This document shows, piece by piece, positions 24,753 through 33,995 of a stretch of 64,000 bases of DNA (position 1 is its first letter; every line of letters starts with the position of its first letter). The stretch lies in the NCBI RefSeq assembly GCF_016862375.1, contig NZ_BOMV01000078.1:62001-126000 (forward strand), written 5' to 3'. The translations under genes were made by a program, and so were the position numbers. The notes below the pieces were generated by a model. The model was not told the origin of the DNA. It ran no database searches and was given only the letters and a program-made list of their open reading frames with translations. Origin of the DNA: Paractinoplanes rishiriensis. Lineage in GTDB: Bacteria > Actinomycetota > Actinomycetes > Mycobacteriales > Micromonosporaceae.

Positions 24753-27700
24753 TCAGCGGACGCGCACATAGTAGCGGTCACCGTTGGCCACCCCGTTGTC
24801 TCGCAGGAAGGGCCACAGCGAGTCCCGGCCGTGCGACGTGTTCTGGCCGCGGTTGATCAGTCGGAGCTGGGCGCCGGCGCCGCCCTCCCTGGTCGAGGCG
24901 AACGGGTATTCCTCCCAGGACAGACCGGGTGCCAGCGAGTCCGGACGGGGCTGGCCCCGCTGAGCGGCATTGCGGTTGGCGTCGATGTTGTTGCGGCCGG
25001 TCAGCCGCGTGACGATCGGGCTGTGCCCGTTCCGGATGGCGTTCTGGAAGTTGTCGGCCACGTCCGGGTAGCGGCTCCGGTCGATCTCGTGGACCGGCAG
25101 GACCTCGGTCTGACCGTCGCAGCCGACCACGAAGATCTTGGGTGCGGTGTTGTGGACGAGTACCGGCTGGTCCCCGACCACCACGTAGTACGTGTGCAGG
25201 TCGTCGACCGTGAGGTTGTGGACCCGTTGCTCGGCGGTCCGCTGCTGGACCGCGGTGACCTGGACGTAGGTGCCGGAGCCGGTCCGCAGCAGGTCACCCG
25301 CGCGCAGGTCCTTCGCCTCGCGCCACTCGCCCGGCCGGGCCGCCCAGAACGGGTGGCCGTCGGTGGCCGTCACCGTGCCGTCCGCCCGACCGTCGCTGTC
25401 GGTGTCCACGGAGATGTCGACCAGGCTCTTCTGCCCCTCGCCGGTGATCAGGGCGGTCACCGTGCGGGCGCCGGTGTAGCCGGACTCGGCGTCGCCGGCC
25501 AGGACCTGGTCGCCCGGTTCGACGTCGGCGATCCGCTTGCGCGAGCCGTCCGCCATCTGCACGAGCGTGTCCGGCGTGAAGCTGTTCGGGACCCGGCAGG
25601 TGCCGCTGCCGGGCTTGCCGGCCCGGGTGCCGAGCGGGTCGGTCAGCGCGGTCGGCTGGTTCAGGGCGTAGGTGTGCGGGTTGATCTCGCCCGACGTGAT
25701 GCCGATCGGGTCCTCGCTGATGAACCGCTGGAGAACCGGGCTGTAGTACCGCGACCGGTAGTAGTAGAGCCCGGTGCCGTCGTCCTCGCGCCCGGTGAAC
25801 CGGTACGGGTTGCCGCCGTCGTCACCGGTCACCGTGGTGCCGCCGAACGGGTCGTAGCTGTACTGCGCCCCCGCGCCGGTCGCGTCCACCAGCCCGACCG
25901 TGTTGCCGACGCCGTCGGTGAGGTACCGCTTGCTGGTGCCGCCGGACTCGCGCAGCAGCCAGCCGTCGGTGCCGCCCGCTGTCATGGTCGCGGTGACCGC
26001 GCCGTTCACCTTCTCCTGCACCGGGTTCGCCCCGTCGTACAGGTAGTTGGTGGTGGCGCCGTTGACGGTTCGTTCGATGCGGCGGCCGTCGGTGGTGTAC
26101 CCGAACGTGGCCGCGTAGCCGGTGCGGGACAGCCCGGTCAGCTCGCCCCGGTTGTTCCAGTCGAAGGTCGTGACGCCGTCCGAGGTGAGGTTGCCGTCGG
26201 CGTCGTACTCGACGTCGGCGCCGTTGACGGTGTCGATCCGGTTGGCGGCGTCGTAGGTGGCCGGGCCGAACTCGGCGGGCAGTTCCCCGCGCGAGTAGCT
26301 GCCGGTGGTGCGGATCGGCAGGCCGGCGGCGTCGTACTCGTACGCGAGGTCGCCGAGCACCGTCGTGCCGTTCCGGTAAGTGATGGTCTTGACCTGGCCG
26401 GCCTCGTTGTAGGTGTAGGTCTGGCTGATGCCCGACCCCGGAGCGCCGACCCGCTCCGGCCGGCCGACGGCGTCCCGGCTGACCGTGCTGACCGCCGTGC
26501 CGCCCTGCTGGATCTCGGCCAGGGCGCCGGTGACGTCGTACAGGTGCCGCGTCGCGGACCGGCCCGCGATGGTCATGGTCCGGTCCCGGACCGCCGTGTC
26601 GAACGCGTACGTGACCGTGCCCTGCGGCGTGGTCTCGCTCTTGACCCGGTCGAACTCGTCGTAGTCGAGCGTGGTCACGCCGGACACCGAGTCGGTCGTG
26701 GTACGCACCCGGTCGGCCAGGTCGTAGGTGTAGTCGACGGTGCTGGTGCCGCCGATCCGGGTCTGCTTCGCGCGGTCCAGTTCGTCGTAGTCGTGCTCGG
26801 TCACGACCTGCCGGCGGCTGGTGTGCTTCTTCAGGTTGCCGTTCTGGTCGTACTCGAAGACGTCCGCCTTCTCGAGCGGATCGGTGATCTTCGAGACCAG
26901 ATCCATCGCGTTGTAGTCGTAGATCGTCAGGCCGTCGCGCGGGTCGGTCACCCGGTGCAGCAGCGAATTCGCGTTGTACTCGAACGACGTGGTCCGGCCG
27001 ACGGCATCGGTGACCGAACGGACCTTGCCGTTGCTGGCCCACACGGTGTCGGTGACGGCACCGCGACCGTCTTTCTCGTGGACCGGCCGGCCGATCGCGT
27101 CGAATCCGGCCCGGGCCACGCGCCCGGCCGGGTCGGTGAGTGCGATCGGGTCGGCGCCGGCGTAGTCGTACCTGGTCTCCTTGAGCGCCGGATCGATCTC
27201 CTTGGTGATCAGGCCGGCGGCGTTCACCTCGTACCCGGTCTTGCGGTTCAGCGGGTCGGTCACGCTCTTGGTGGCGCCGCGCGCGTCGAGTTCGAGGATC
27301 GTGCTCTTGGTGAACGTGTCGGTGTACTTGGTCAGCTCGCCGTGCGGCCCGTTGCGCTCGAACACCTCGGACCGCGCCTTCGTGGTGCCGTCCAGATAGG
27401 TGATCTTGCTGACCTGGCCGCGCGCGTCGTACTCGTACTTGGTACGCCGCTGGAGCGCGTCGATCTTGGCGACCGGCCGCACACCGGACGCGTCGTACTC
27501 GGTGGTGATCGTCTGCTCGTTCGGCGTGCCGAGCGCACGGGTGTCGGTGAGCGCGGATCCCTTGCTGTTGAAGGTGAACCGCTGGACGAAGCCGCGCGGG
27601 TCGGTCACCCGGGTCTCGGTGATGACGTTGTTGACCAGCGTGTAGTCGAAGACCGTCAGCCCGTTGTCCGCGGCCTTCTGCGTCTTCACCCGCCCCGCGG

Positions 27701-30700
27701 TGTCGTACTCGTTGACCAGGATCTCGTTGCGCCGGGCGTCGATGATCGACTTGAGCCGGCCGGCGGTGTCCCAGGTGTACTCGGTGACGCCGTTGTCCGG
27801 GTTGGTCACCGTCTTGAGGTGGTTGGTGGCGTCGTAGGTGTAGCTGACCTTCCGCCCGATGTTGTCCTCGATCGAGGTGATCTTCGGCGGGTTGGCCTGG
27901 TCGTAGCCGAACCTGACCCACCGGCCACTCGGCGAGGTGATCTGAGTGACCGCGCCGTTCTGGCGGACCTTGCCGTCGGTGCCCGGAGCCGCGGTGGCCC
28001 GGGTGATCGTCGTGGTGTTGCCGAACTTGTCGCGGATCTCCTGGATCGGCGACTCGTCGCCGAGCACGAAGACCGTGCCGTCGCGCAGCGTGACGTCCCA
28101 GCCGTCGCCGTTCCAGGCCACCGTGGAGCCGTCGTACCGGGTCGGGGTCGGGTCCGCCTTGAAGATCGCACCGGCGTAGTCGTTGCCGGGCGACGTGCGG
28201 GTGTAGTGGACCTTGCTGCCGTCCGGCTGGATCAGGTCGAACTGCTGGAAGTCGAAGCTGCCGATCTGGCCGGGCGACCAGGGGAACATCCCGTAGTCGA
28301 AGTTCACCCCGACGCCGAAGGCCCGGGTGTCGACATCACCCTGCTGGTAGGTGCGCTTGATCTCGATCGGCATGACGTCGTCGACGGCCAGGTCGACGGT
28401 CTGCTCGATCAGCAGCCCGGTCGACGGGTCGACCGGGTCGGCCACCCGGCTGCCGTTCGCGATCGGGGCCCGCAGCGCCGGGTTCATGCCGGGCACCGCG
28501 GTCATCGCGCCGGTCAGGCGGTAGAACTTGACCTCGGGGTCCGGGATGATCTGCTTGCCGTTCTTGGAGACCGTGCCCAGCCCGTACAGGTGCCAGCCTT
28601 TGACGTCCGGGTCGTAGTTCCAGAACTGGGTGCGGGTGCCCGGCGCCTCCTTGGTGTAGTTCGGGTAGATGATCCGGGCGCCCTCCGGGAAGAGCACTCC
28701 GCCGCCGGGCTGCACCGAGAAGTAGACCGGCACCCGGGTGGGCGGCAGCGGGAACGGCGGGCGGTCGATCGGGATCGGCGTGAGGCTCAGCTCGTGGGCC
28801 ACCTTGCCGTCGGCGTCCCGGATCACGGTGCCCTTCGGGATATGCACCTCGAGGCCCGGGATCGCCCTGGTGGTCAGCACGATCTCGCGATTGGTCGGGC
28901 TCGGCACCGAGACCGTGCTCGCCTTGTCAATCTTGGGAAGAAAGACGGTGTACGGGAGGACGAGCACCCGACCCTTGGCCACGTCCATGCCGATGTCGAA
29001 CACGCCGTACTCGGCCTTGTCACCGCCGCCGGTGCGGCCGTCCACGCGCAGCGCGAGGTGCCCGGCCGGCACCCCGGACAGGGCGAACCGGCCGTCCGCC
29101 CCGGTCTTGGCACTCTTGCCGCGGGCGCTGACCGTGACGCCGCGCAGCGGGGTGCCGTCGGTGTCGAGCACCCGGCCGACCACGCCGGTCACGCCGACCG
29201 GGAACTGGAGTGCCCGGGCCCGGGTCGGCGCCGGTGCGCGCCGGGTGGACCAGTCGACGCCGGCCAGGTTCTGGGCGTCCGGGGTCCAGCCGGTGTCCTC
29301 ACAGGCCGGCGTGATCTCCGGTTGCGGCGCCGGAACCGGAACCGGCGCGTTGCCGGCCTGCATGGCCGGTGCGCCGAGCGCCGGACGTTGTTCCGCGCCG
29401 GTCGCGCAGCTGGGCAGCACGGTGCCCGCCGAGCCGGCCTCGGCCTTGAACGGCACCTTGCTCGGCGCCGCCGCGGTGACCCGCGGCTGCACCGCCATGT
29501 CGAACGAACCGGTCGTGCCGTTGCCGGGGTCAAAGATCAGGGTGTACGTGCCGGCGGTGGTCAGCGTCGGCAGGAGTTCGGTGAAGAACGCCATCCGCCA
29601 GCGGCGAGCCAGCACCGTGCCGGCCGGGTCGATCACCGTGAAGTAGATCGTGTTGCCGCCGAGGTTGAGGTTGGTCAGCGTGATCTGGGTGCGCTGCGCG
29701 GCCGCCCCGTCGAACGTCATGAGCCCGTTCTGGCCGGGCCGGGTGATCACGAAGTTCTTCGGTGCCCCGCCCAGATCGGCCTTGCCCACGTTGAGCTCGG
29801 TCGACAGCAGCAGGCGGTACGCACCGGTGGCGGCCAGGTGCGGGGTCAGCTCGATCCGGTAGGTGCCGGTGGCCGGCAACGCCGGCAGGTCGATGCCGTA
29901 CCGCAGGTCGATGGTGCCCCAGAAGTCGAGCTGGGCGTTGTCCGGCTTGTAGATCCGGGTCAGCACGAAGTCGATGTCGCCCTGGGCACCGAAGGACAGC
30001 CGTTGCCCCTGGGTGCCGTTGAACGTCGCGATGATCCGCTGGCCGGGCAGCGACACGCTCGCGTCGGTCGCCGGTGCGTCCGGTGCGATCACACCGACGT
30101 TGCGCGGCTCGGCGGCCACCACGGACAGCGATCCCTGGCCGGCGGATTCCGGGTCGACCTGGAGCCGGTACTTTCCGGTCACCGGCAGCGAGGTGACGTC
30201 GATGCTGCGACCGGTGCCGAGCGAGACCAGGAAGCCGTCCGGCTTGTACAGCCGCAGGTTGACCTCGCCGGGCAGCGAGCGGTCGGTGGTGCCGAGATAG
30301 AGCGGGCGGCCCTGCACGCCGTTGAAGTCGAGCCAGACGTCCCGGCCGGGCCGGTCCACGGTGACCGTCTTCTTCGAGTTGACCAGCAGCTCGCCGCCCT
30401 CGGCCCGGGTGGACAGCCAGGCCTTGAGGCTGCCGACCGACTGCCAGCCGGTGAGGAAGATGCTGTGCGTGCCGGTCTTGCGCAGCGTCGGGATGTCCCG
30501 CGACTCGGCCCAGCCCGTCTCGAGGGTCACCTGCACCTCGTCCGGCTCGACCATGATGCCGCCCGGGTACGCGGGGCGGTCGTTCTGCTGCAGCGTGTTT
30601 TCCGTGTAGCCGAGCTGGAGCACCTGCCCGGTGGTGCCGCTGAACGGCAGCCGGACCGACTGGCCGGGCCGTTGGATGCTGACCGGCGCGGCGGCCCCGT

Positions 30701-32222
30701 TGACCGCGAGCGTGGACCCCTCGATCGCGGTGGACAGCCAGACCCGCCCGAAGCCGAGTTCGTTGGCGCCGAACGTGATCGACAGCTTGAAGGTGCCGGT
30801 CTGCTTCGGCTTGAAGACCATCGTGGGGATGTACCGGGTCAGCGACGCCTGCCAGGTGAAGACCGAGTTGTCCGGCGCGGTCACCTTGACCACGTACGTG
30901 TTCGCCGGCTCGCTGATCTCGGTGAGGCCGAAGCTCATCCACTGGTTGGCGGAGGCCGCGAAGGTGGTCTCGAACGTCTGCTGCGGCACGGTGATCTGGA
31001 ACGGCACACCGGAGCCGTCGGCGGTCAGCCGCGCACCGGTCAGCGTGTTCGAGGCGGTGATCCGCACACTGCCGGCCGCGCCGTCGTTGGGCTTGACGAC
31101 CAGGGCGTACGTGCCGGTGGCGGTCAGCTTGGGCAGATCCTGGCTGAGCGGGCCGCCGGCCCACAGGTCGAGCGGGTCACCCAGCACGCCGCGGGCGAAG
31201 TTCCCGCCGTACGGCTGGTAGAACCACAGGCCCGACCGCACCGGGATGGTGTTGTTGTCGAACTTGAGGTTGACGCTCTCGCCGGCCACCCCGTCGATCA
31301 GCACCAGCGCCGACTTGCCGGCCGGGACGGTCGCGGTCAGCGCCGCGCTGCCGGCCTTGATGCGCCCGGCGGTGACCAGGTCGCGCATCACGAAGCCGCG
31401 CGGGGCCACGAAGAAGTCGGCCGGGCTCTCCGCGGTGCCGCCCGGCGTGCGCACCGAGACCTTGCCGGACTGGGCAGCCGCCGGGACCCGCACCTTGAGC
31501 GTGCCGGCGTCGGCCTCGACCACCTGCGCCACGGTCTGGTGGAACCGCACCACGTTGTGGGCCCGGTCCGGATCGAAGCCGGTGCCGGTGATGGTGACCA
31601 GGTCGTTCTTGTTGCCGCGGTCGGTGGACAGCGCGGTGATGCCGGGCACCGGCGCGCCGGCCTCGATCCGGAACGGCCGGGGCGCCGTGGCGGACCGGCC
31701 GCCCACCTCGACCCGCACCACACCGTCGGTGGCACCGGACGGGATCTGCACCTGCAGCCGCCCGGTGGTGGCCCGCGAGACGGTCGCCGCGATGCCGTCG
31801 ACGGTCACCGCGTTGTCGCCGGCCGTCGCGCTGAACCCGGTGCCGCCGATCTCCACCGACGACCCGGCCGGCCCGCGCGCCGGCACCAGCGCGAAAACGG
31901 CGAGCGCACCGAGCGCGAGCCGCTCGGTGCGCTCCAGGTTGCCGGCGTCGTCGTAGCGGTACGCCGCGGAGCCGGTGGCCGGGTCGGTGACGCCGGCAAG
32001 CTGTCCCGCCGCGTCGTAGAAGAAGTCCCGCGGCCCGGCCGCCGCGGCGGCAGCCTTGGGCGCGGCGGCGGCAGCCTTGGGCGCGGCCGCGGCGGTCTGG
32101 GCCTGGTGCGCGGTGGGCTCGTGCGCCGCGGCCGGACCGGGCAACCCGGCGATCGCGACGGCGACCACGGTCACCAGGGCTAGTAGGCGAGAAGGCACGC
32201 GAAAATGGCGCGGCGAACGCAT
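24753..32222 (-). CDS. Giant secreted RHS polymorphic toxin with Hint and NucA/NucB-like nuclease tip
   Basis: 2489 residues from the ATG at 32222, chosen over 32246 because a GGGGGG run precedes it and the signal peptide then starts correctly. Order: signal peptide (1-33), Ala/Pro/Lys-rich stretch, one isolated YD pair (about 65-100), two TIG/IPT domains (about 105-270), about six PPC-like beta-sandwich repeats (about 330-930), a carboxypeptidase-regulatory-like domain (about 1010-1070), and a long RHS/YD-repeat shell (about 1275-2200) ending in the RHS core signature YYYRSRYYSPVLQRFISEDP. A pretoxin Hint domain (about 2211-2357, SFTPDTLVQMADGS to QPVLVHN) may cleave off the tip. The final ~125 residues hold EEYPFASTREGGAGA, the NucA/NucB DNase motif. 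Export is by Sec, not T6SS, since there is no PAAR or VgrG. Confidence 0.9.
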   Translation of the reverse strand: MRSPRHFRVPSRLLALVTVVAVAIAGLPGPAAAHEPTAHQAQTAAAAPKAAAAAPKAAAAAAGPRDFFYDAAGQLAGVTDPATGSAAYRYDDAGNLERTERLALGALAVFALVPARGPAGSSVEIGGTGFSATAGDNAVTVDGIAATVSRATTGRLQVQIPSGATDGVVRVEVGGRSATAPRPFRIEAGAPVPGITALSTDRGNKNDLVTITGTGFDPDRAHNVVRFHQTVAQVVEADAGTLKVRVPAAAQSGKVSVRTPGGTAESPADFFVAPRGFVMRDLVTAGRIKAGSAALTATVPAGKSALVLIDGVAGESVNLKFDNNTIPVRSGLWFYQPYGGNFARGVLGDPLDLWAGGPLSQDLPKLTATGTYALVVKPNDGAAGSVRITASNTLTGARLTADGSGVPFQITVPQQTFETTFAASANQWMSFGLTEISEPANTYVVKVTAPDNSVFTWQASLTRYIPTMVFKPKQTGTFKLSITFGANELGFGRVWLSTAIEGSTLAVNGAAAPVSIQRPGQSVRLPFSGTTGQVLQLGYTENTLQQNDRPAYPGGIMVEPDEVQVTLETGWAESRDIPTLRKTGTHSIFLTGWQSVGSLKAWLSTRAEGGELLVNSKKTVTVDRPGRDVWLDFNGVQGRPLYLGTTDRSLPGEVNLRLYKPDGFLVSLGTGRSIDVTSLPVTGKYRLQVDPESAGQGSLSVVAAEPRNVGVIAPDAPATDASVSLPGQRIIATFNGTQGQRLSFGAQGDIDFVLTRIYKPDNAQLDFWGTIDLRYGIDLPALPATGTYRIELTPHLAATGAYRLLLSTELNVGKADLGGAPKNFVITRPGQNGLMTFDGAAAQRTQITLTNLNLGGNTIYFTVIDPAGTVLARRWRMAFFTELLPTLTTAGTYTLIFDPGNGTTGSFDMAVQPRVTAAAPSKVPFKAEAGSAGTVLPSCATGAEQRPALGAPAMQAGNAPVPVPAPQPEITPACEDTGWTPDAQNLAGVDWSTRRAPAPTRARALQFPVGVTGVVGRVLDTDGTPLRGVTVSARGKSAKTGADGRFALSGVPAGHLALRVDGRTGGGDKAEYGVFDIGMDVAKGRVLVLPYTVFLPKIDKASTVSVPSPTNREIVLTTRAIPGLEVHIPKGTVIRDADGKVAHELSLTPIPIDRPPFPLPPTRVPVYFSVQPGGGVLFPEGARIIYPNYTKEAPGTRTQFWNYDPDVKGWHLYGLGTVSKNGKQIIPDPEVKFYRLTGAMTAVPGMNPALRAPIANGSRVADPVDPSTGLLIEQTVDLAVDDVMPIEIKRTYQQGDVDTRAFGVGVNFDYGMFPWSPGQIGSFDFQQFDLIQPDGSKVHYTRTSPGNDYAGAIFKADPTPTRYDGSTVAWNGDGWDVTLRDGTVFVLGDESPIQEIRDKFGNTTTITRATAAPGTDGKVRQNGAVTQITSPSGRWVRFGYDQANPPKITSIEDNIGRKVSYTYDATNHLKTVTNPDNGVTEYTWDTAGRLKSIIDARRNEILVNEYDTAGRVKTQKAADNGLTVFDYTLVNNVITETRVTDPRGFVQRFTFNSKGSALTDTRALGTPNEQTITTEYDASGVRPVAKIDALQRRTKYEYDARGQVSKITYLDGTTKARSEVFERNGPHGELTKYTDTFTKSTILELDARGATKSVTDPLNRKTGYEVNAAGLITKEIDPALKETRYDYAGADPIALTDPAGRVARAGFDAIGRPVHEKDGRGAVTDTVWASNGKVRSVTDAVGRTTSFEYNANSLLHRVTDPRDGLTIYDYNAMDLVSKITDPLEKADVFEYDQNGNLKKHTSRRQVVTEHDYDELDRAKQTRIGGTSTVDYTYDLADRVRTTTDSVSGVTTLDYDEFDRVKSETTPQGTVTYAFDTAVRDRTMTIAGRSATRHLYDVTGALAEIQQGGTAVSTVSRDAVGRPERVGAPGSGISQTYTYNEAGQVKTITYRNGTTVLGDLAYEYDAAGLPIRTTGSYSRGELPAEFGPATYDAANRIDTVNGADVEYDADGNLTSDGVTTFDWNNRGELTGLSRTGYAATFGYTTDGRRIERTVNGATTNYLYDGANPVQEKVNGAVTATMTAGGTDGWLLRESGGTSKRYLTDGVGNTVGLVDATGAGAQYSYDPFGGTTVTGDDGGNPYRFTGREDDGTGLYYYRSRYYSPVLQRFISEDPIGITSGEINPHTYALNQPTALTDPLGTRAGKPGSGTCRVPNSFTPDTLVQMADGSRKRIADVEPGDQVLAGDAESGYTGARTVTALITGEGQKSLVDISVDTDSDGRADGTVTATDGHPFWAARPGEWREAKDLRAGDLLRTGSGTYVQVTAVQQRTAEQRVHNLTVDDLHTYYVVVGDQPVLVHNTAPKIFVVGCDGQTEVLPVHEIDRSRYPDVADNFQNAIRNGHSPIVTRLTGRNNIDANRNAAQRGQPRPDSLAPGLSWEEYPFASTREGGAGAQLRLINRGQNTSHGRDSLWPFLRDNGVANGDRYYVRVR

Positions 32223-32511
32223 TGATCCCCCCGAAAGATCAAACATAAAGCCGACGGACGACGGGTCGCCAATTGCGGCTTCGCCATCGACCGACGTGAC
32301 CGTATCCGATGCGCCACGCTCCGCGATGCCCCGTTTTCACGTGATGCTTCCCACCGCGATCCGACCCAACCATCCACCCCAGATAGCTGAGCTGCGGAAA
32401 CGTCCGCGGACACCATGATCGAAAGGGTCAGAAAGTTGATAAATTGACAATCGTCATTTCGGTGGGCGGCGGGGTCGCGGCCGGCTACCGCCCCGCGCTA
32501 CGCTCGCCGCC

Positions 32512-32826
32512 ATGGTGAAACCACGCCGAAGACCCCTGGTGATGGCCACTTTCGGACTGGCCCTCGCCCTGACACCGGGCCTGGCCGCCTGCGCCCGCGA
32601 CGGCCCCGACCGGACCGCCGACCGGGCCGCCGTCGTGGCAAAGATCAGATCCGACCCGCAGATGGAGGGCACCCCCGACGGGGTGGTCAACTGCCTGGCG
32701 GATTGGTATATGGCGAGTGCCTCTGCGGAATCCCGCACGGCATTCGTCGAGGGGAGGCAACCACCGCAGAATGACGACGTCGCACGCGAGGCAGCAGTTC
32801 TCGAGTGCCTGAAAGGAGCTGCTTAG
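32512..32826 (+). CDS. Small lipoprotein of unknown function
   Basis: 104 residues. Basic start KPRRR, hydrophobic core and lipobox LAAC near residue 27 give a lipoprotein signal. The mature part has two Cys, probably disulfide linked (VVNCLADWYM and VLECLKGAA). It ends 29 bp before the RidA start. The upstream 289 bp between this gene and the RHS toxin start hold no gene; TTGACA at about 32443 is a possible -35 but no convincing -10 is seen. Confidence 0.65.
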   Translation: MVKPRRRPLVMATFGLALALTPGLAACARDGPDRTADRAAVVAKIRSDPQMEGTPDGVVNCLADWYMASASAESRTAFVEGRQPPQNDDVAREAAVLECLKGAA

Positions 32827-32855
32827 AAAGACACAAAAATAGGTACGATGAGCGC

Positions 32856-33278
32856 ATGACGTCTCATCGCTGTTTGGTGTCCTCGGGCTCACCACTGGAA
32901 CCGGAAATAGGCTTCTCCCGCGCCGTGCGGCTGGGCACCCACGTGTCCGTGGCAGGCACCGCGCCGATCGGCCCCACCGGCGCCACGGTCGGTCCAGGCG
33001 ACGTCTATGCGCAGTCGGTGCGCTGTCTCGACATAGCCGAGGAGGCCCTCCGCGAGGCCGGCGCCACCCTGTCCGACGTGATCCGCACCCGCGTGATGCT
33101 GGTCGACATAGCCCGATGGCGCGACGCCGCAAGAGCCCACGGCGAACGCTTCGCCCACATCCGCCCCGCGTGCACGTTCGTGGAGGTGTCCCGCTTCATC
33201 GACCCCGACTGGCTGGTCGAGTTCGAACTGGACGCCATCGTGACCGAGGGCGAAGTCCCAGCGACAGGTTCCCGGTGA
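32856..33278 (+). CDS. RidA/YjgF-family protein
   Basis: 140 residues. The RidA fold is clear: VSVAGTAPIGPTGATVGPGD, AQSVRCLDIAEEALREAGATLSDV, TRVMLVDIARW, and RPACTFVEVSRF near the end. The usual catalytic Arg of R-P-x-x-x-x-x is present in RPACTFVEV. Canonical RidA deaminates reactive enamine/imine intermediates from PLP enzymes, and many paralogues have other roles. The stop overlaps the ATG of the broken HAD gene, so the two were translationally coupled. Confidence 0.88.
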   Translation: MTSHRCLVSSGSPLEPEIGFSRAVRLGTHVSVAGTAPIGPTGATVGPGDVYAQSVRCLDIAEEALREAGATLSDVIRTRVMLVDIARWRDAARAHGERFAHIRPACTFVEVSRFIDPDWLVEFELDAIVTEGEVPATGSR

Positions 33279-33350
33279 TGCGGCCGTTGCTCTTTCTCGA
33301 CGTGGACGGTCCGCTCATACCGTTGCGGGCACGCCCACCGCTGTCCGCCC

Positions 33351-33368
33351 GGCCGGCCGGCCGGCCGG
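33351..33368. repeat. GGCC tetranucleotide tract (4.5 copies)
   Basis: GGCC repeated four times plus GG lies inside the HAD-like gene where the reading frame of the conserved protein changes. Gain or loss of one unit shifts frame by one base. Confidence 0.9.
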
Positions 33369-33676
33369 AGCGCGGCAGGCCCGGGCAGCAACGCCTCGGG
33401 CAACCCGCTGGTGGAGCGGCTCGACCCGGCCGACGGGCGCCGGCTGCTCAGCCTGGGATGCGACCTGGTGTGGGCCACGACGTGGATGGCCGACGCAAAC
33501 GAGATCGTCGCGCCCCGGCTGGGGCTCCCGCAGTTGCCGATCGTCCCGTTCAGCGACGACGACGAACCCGAGCGCGGACTGCACTGGAAGACACGGGGCC
33601 TGACCGCGTGGGCCGGCAGCCGACCTTTCGTGTGGCTGGACGACGAGGTGACCGACGCCGACCGCCGATGGATCCG

Positions 33677-33739
33677 CGCCCACCACCGCCCACCACCGCC
33701 CACCACCCGCCCACCACTCGCTCACCATCCGCTCACCAT
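33677..33739. repeat. 10/11-bp degenerate tandem repeat in HAD-like gene
   Basis: Three exact copies of CGCCCACCAC (33677-33706) are followed by three 11-bp variants to 33739. The mixture of 10- and 11-bp units returns the HAD-like gene to its first frame. Confidence 0.9.
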
Positions 33740-33830
33740 CCGGCCGCCGCGCTGGTGCACCGCGTCGACCCTTTCGCCGGGCTGACCGACCGCGACTTAG
33801 CCGCAGTGCGCGCGTGGGTGGCGGCAACAG

Positions 33831-33922
33831 CGACACAACCCGCACCCGGCAACAGACGACACAACCCGCACACGAGCAACCAGCAACAACGACACAACCC
33901 GCACACGAGCAACCAGCGACCA
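33831..33922. repeat. 33-bp tandem repeat at 3' end of HAD-like gene
   Basis: Two near-identical 33-bp units (33857-33889 and 33890-33922), preceded by a shortened copy (33831-33856), encode an Asn/His/Thr/Gln-rich tail (RHNPHTSNQ). Confidence 0.9.
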
Positions 33923-33995
33923 CGACGCGGCCGGCGCGCGGATGACGGCGACAGCATCCGCGCATCGGTGGCGGCGGCACGGTAGAAGGGAGGCT

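Larger units (their letters stand above)
33278..33985 (+). pseudogene. HAD-like hydrolase gene interrupted by two repeat-associated frameshifts
   Basis: The ATG at 33278 opens MRPLLFLDVDGPLIPLRA, the DxDGxL nucleophile motif of a HAD domain. The homologous sequence then jumps frame near a (GGCC)4 tract (33351-33368). It continues as NPLVERLDPADGRRLLSL, CDLVWATTWMADANE and WLDDEVTDADRRWI in another frame up to about 33676. It returns to the first frame after a 10/11-bp repeat block (33677-33739) with ALVHRVDPFAGLTDRDLAAV. The two shifts cancel, so most of the domain can be rebuilt only by joining frames. The 3' end carries 33-bp repeats. Either the gene is dead, it is phase-variable by slippage, or the assembly has errors at these tracts. 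Confidence 0.72.

Noticed and set aside
24831..32183. 2450-residue open frame antisense to the RHS toxin gene
   Set aside because: It mirrors the codon structure of the high-GC toxin gene, has Arg/Gly/Val/Asp-rich low-complexity translation and no domains. The minus-strand frame has signal peptide, TIG, RHS, Hint and nuclease motifs.
33116..33985. Single continuous 289-residue protein over the HAD locus
   Set aside because: The middle of that frame is non-homologous Arg/Pro-rich sequence, while the conserved HAD motifs lie in another frame. It also starts inside the RidA gene.
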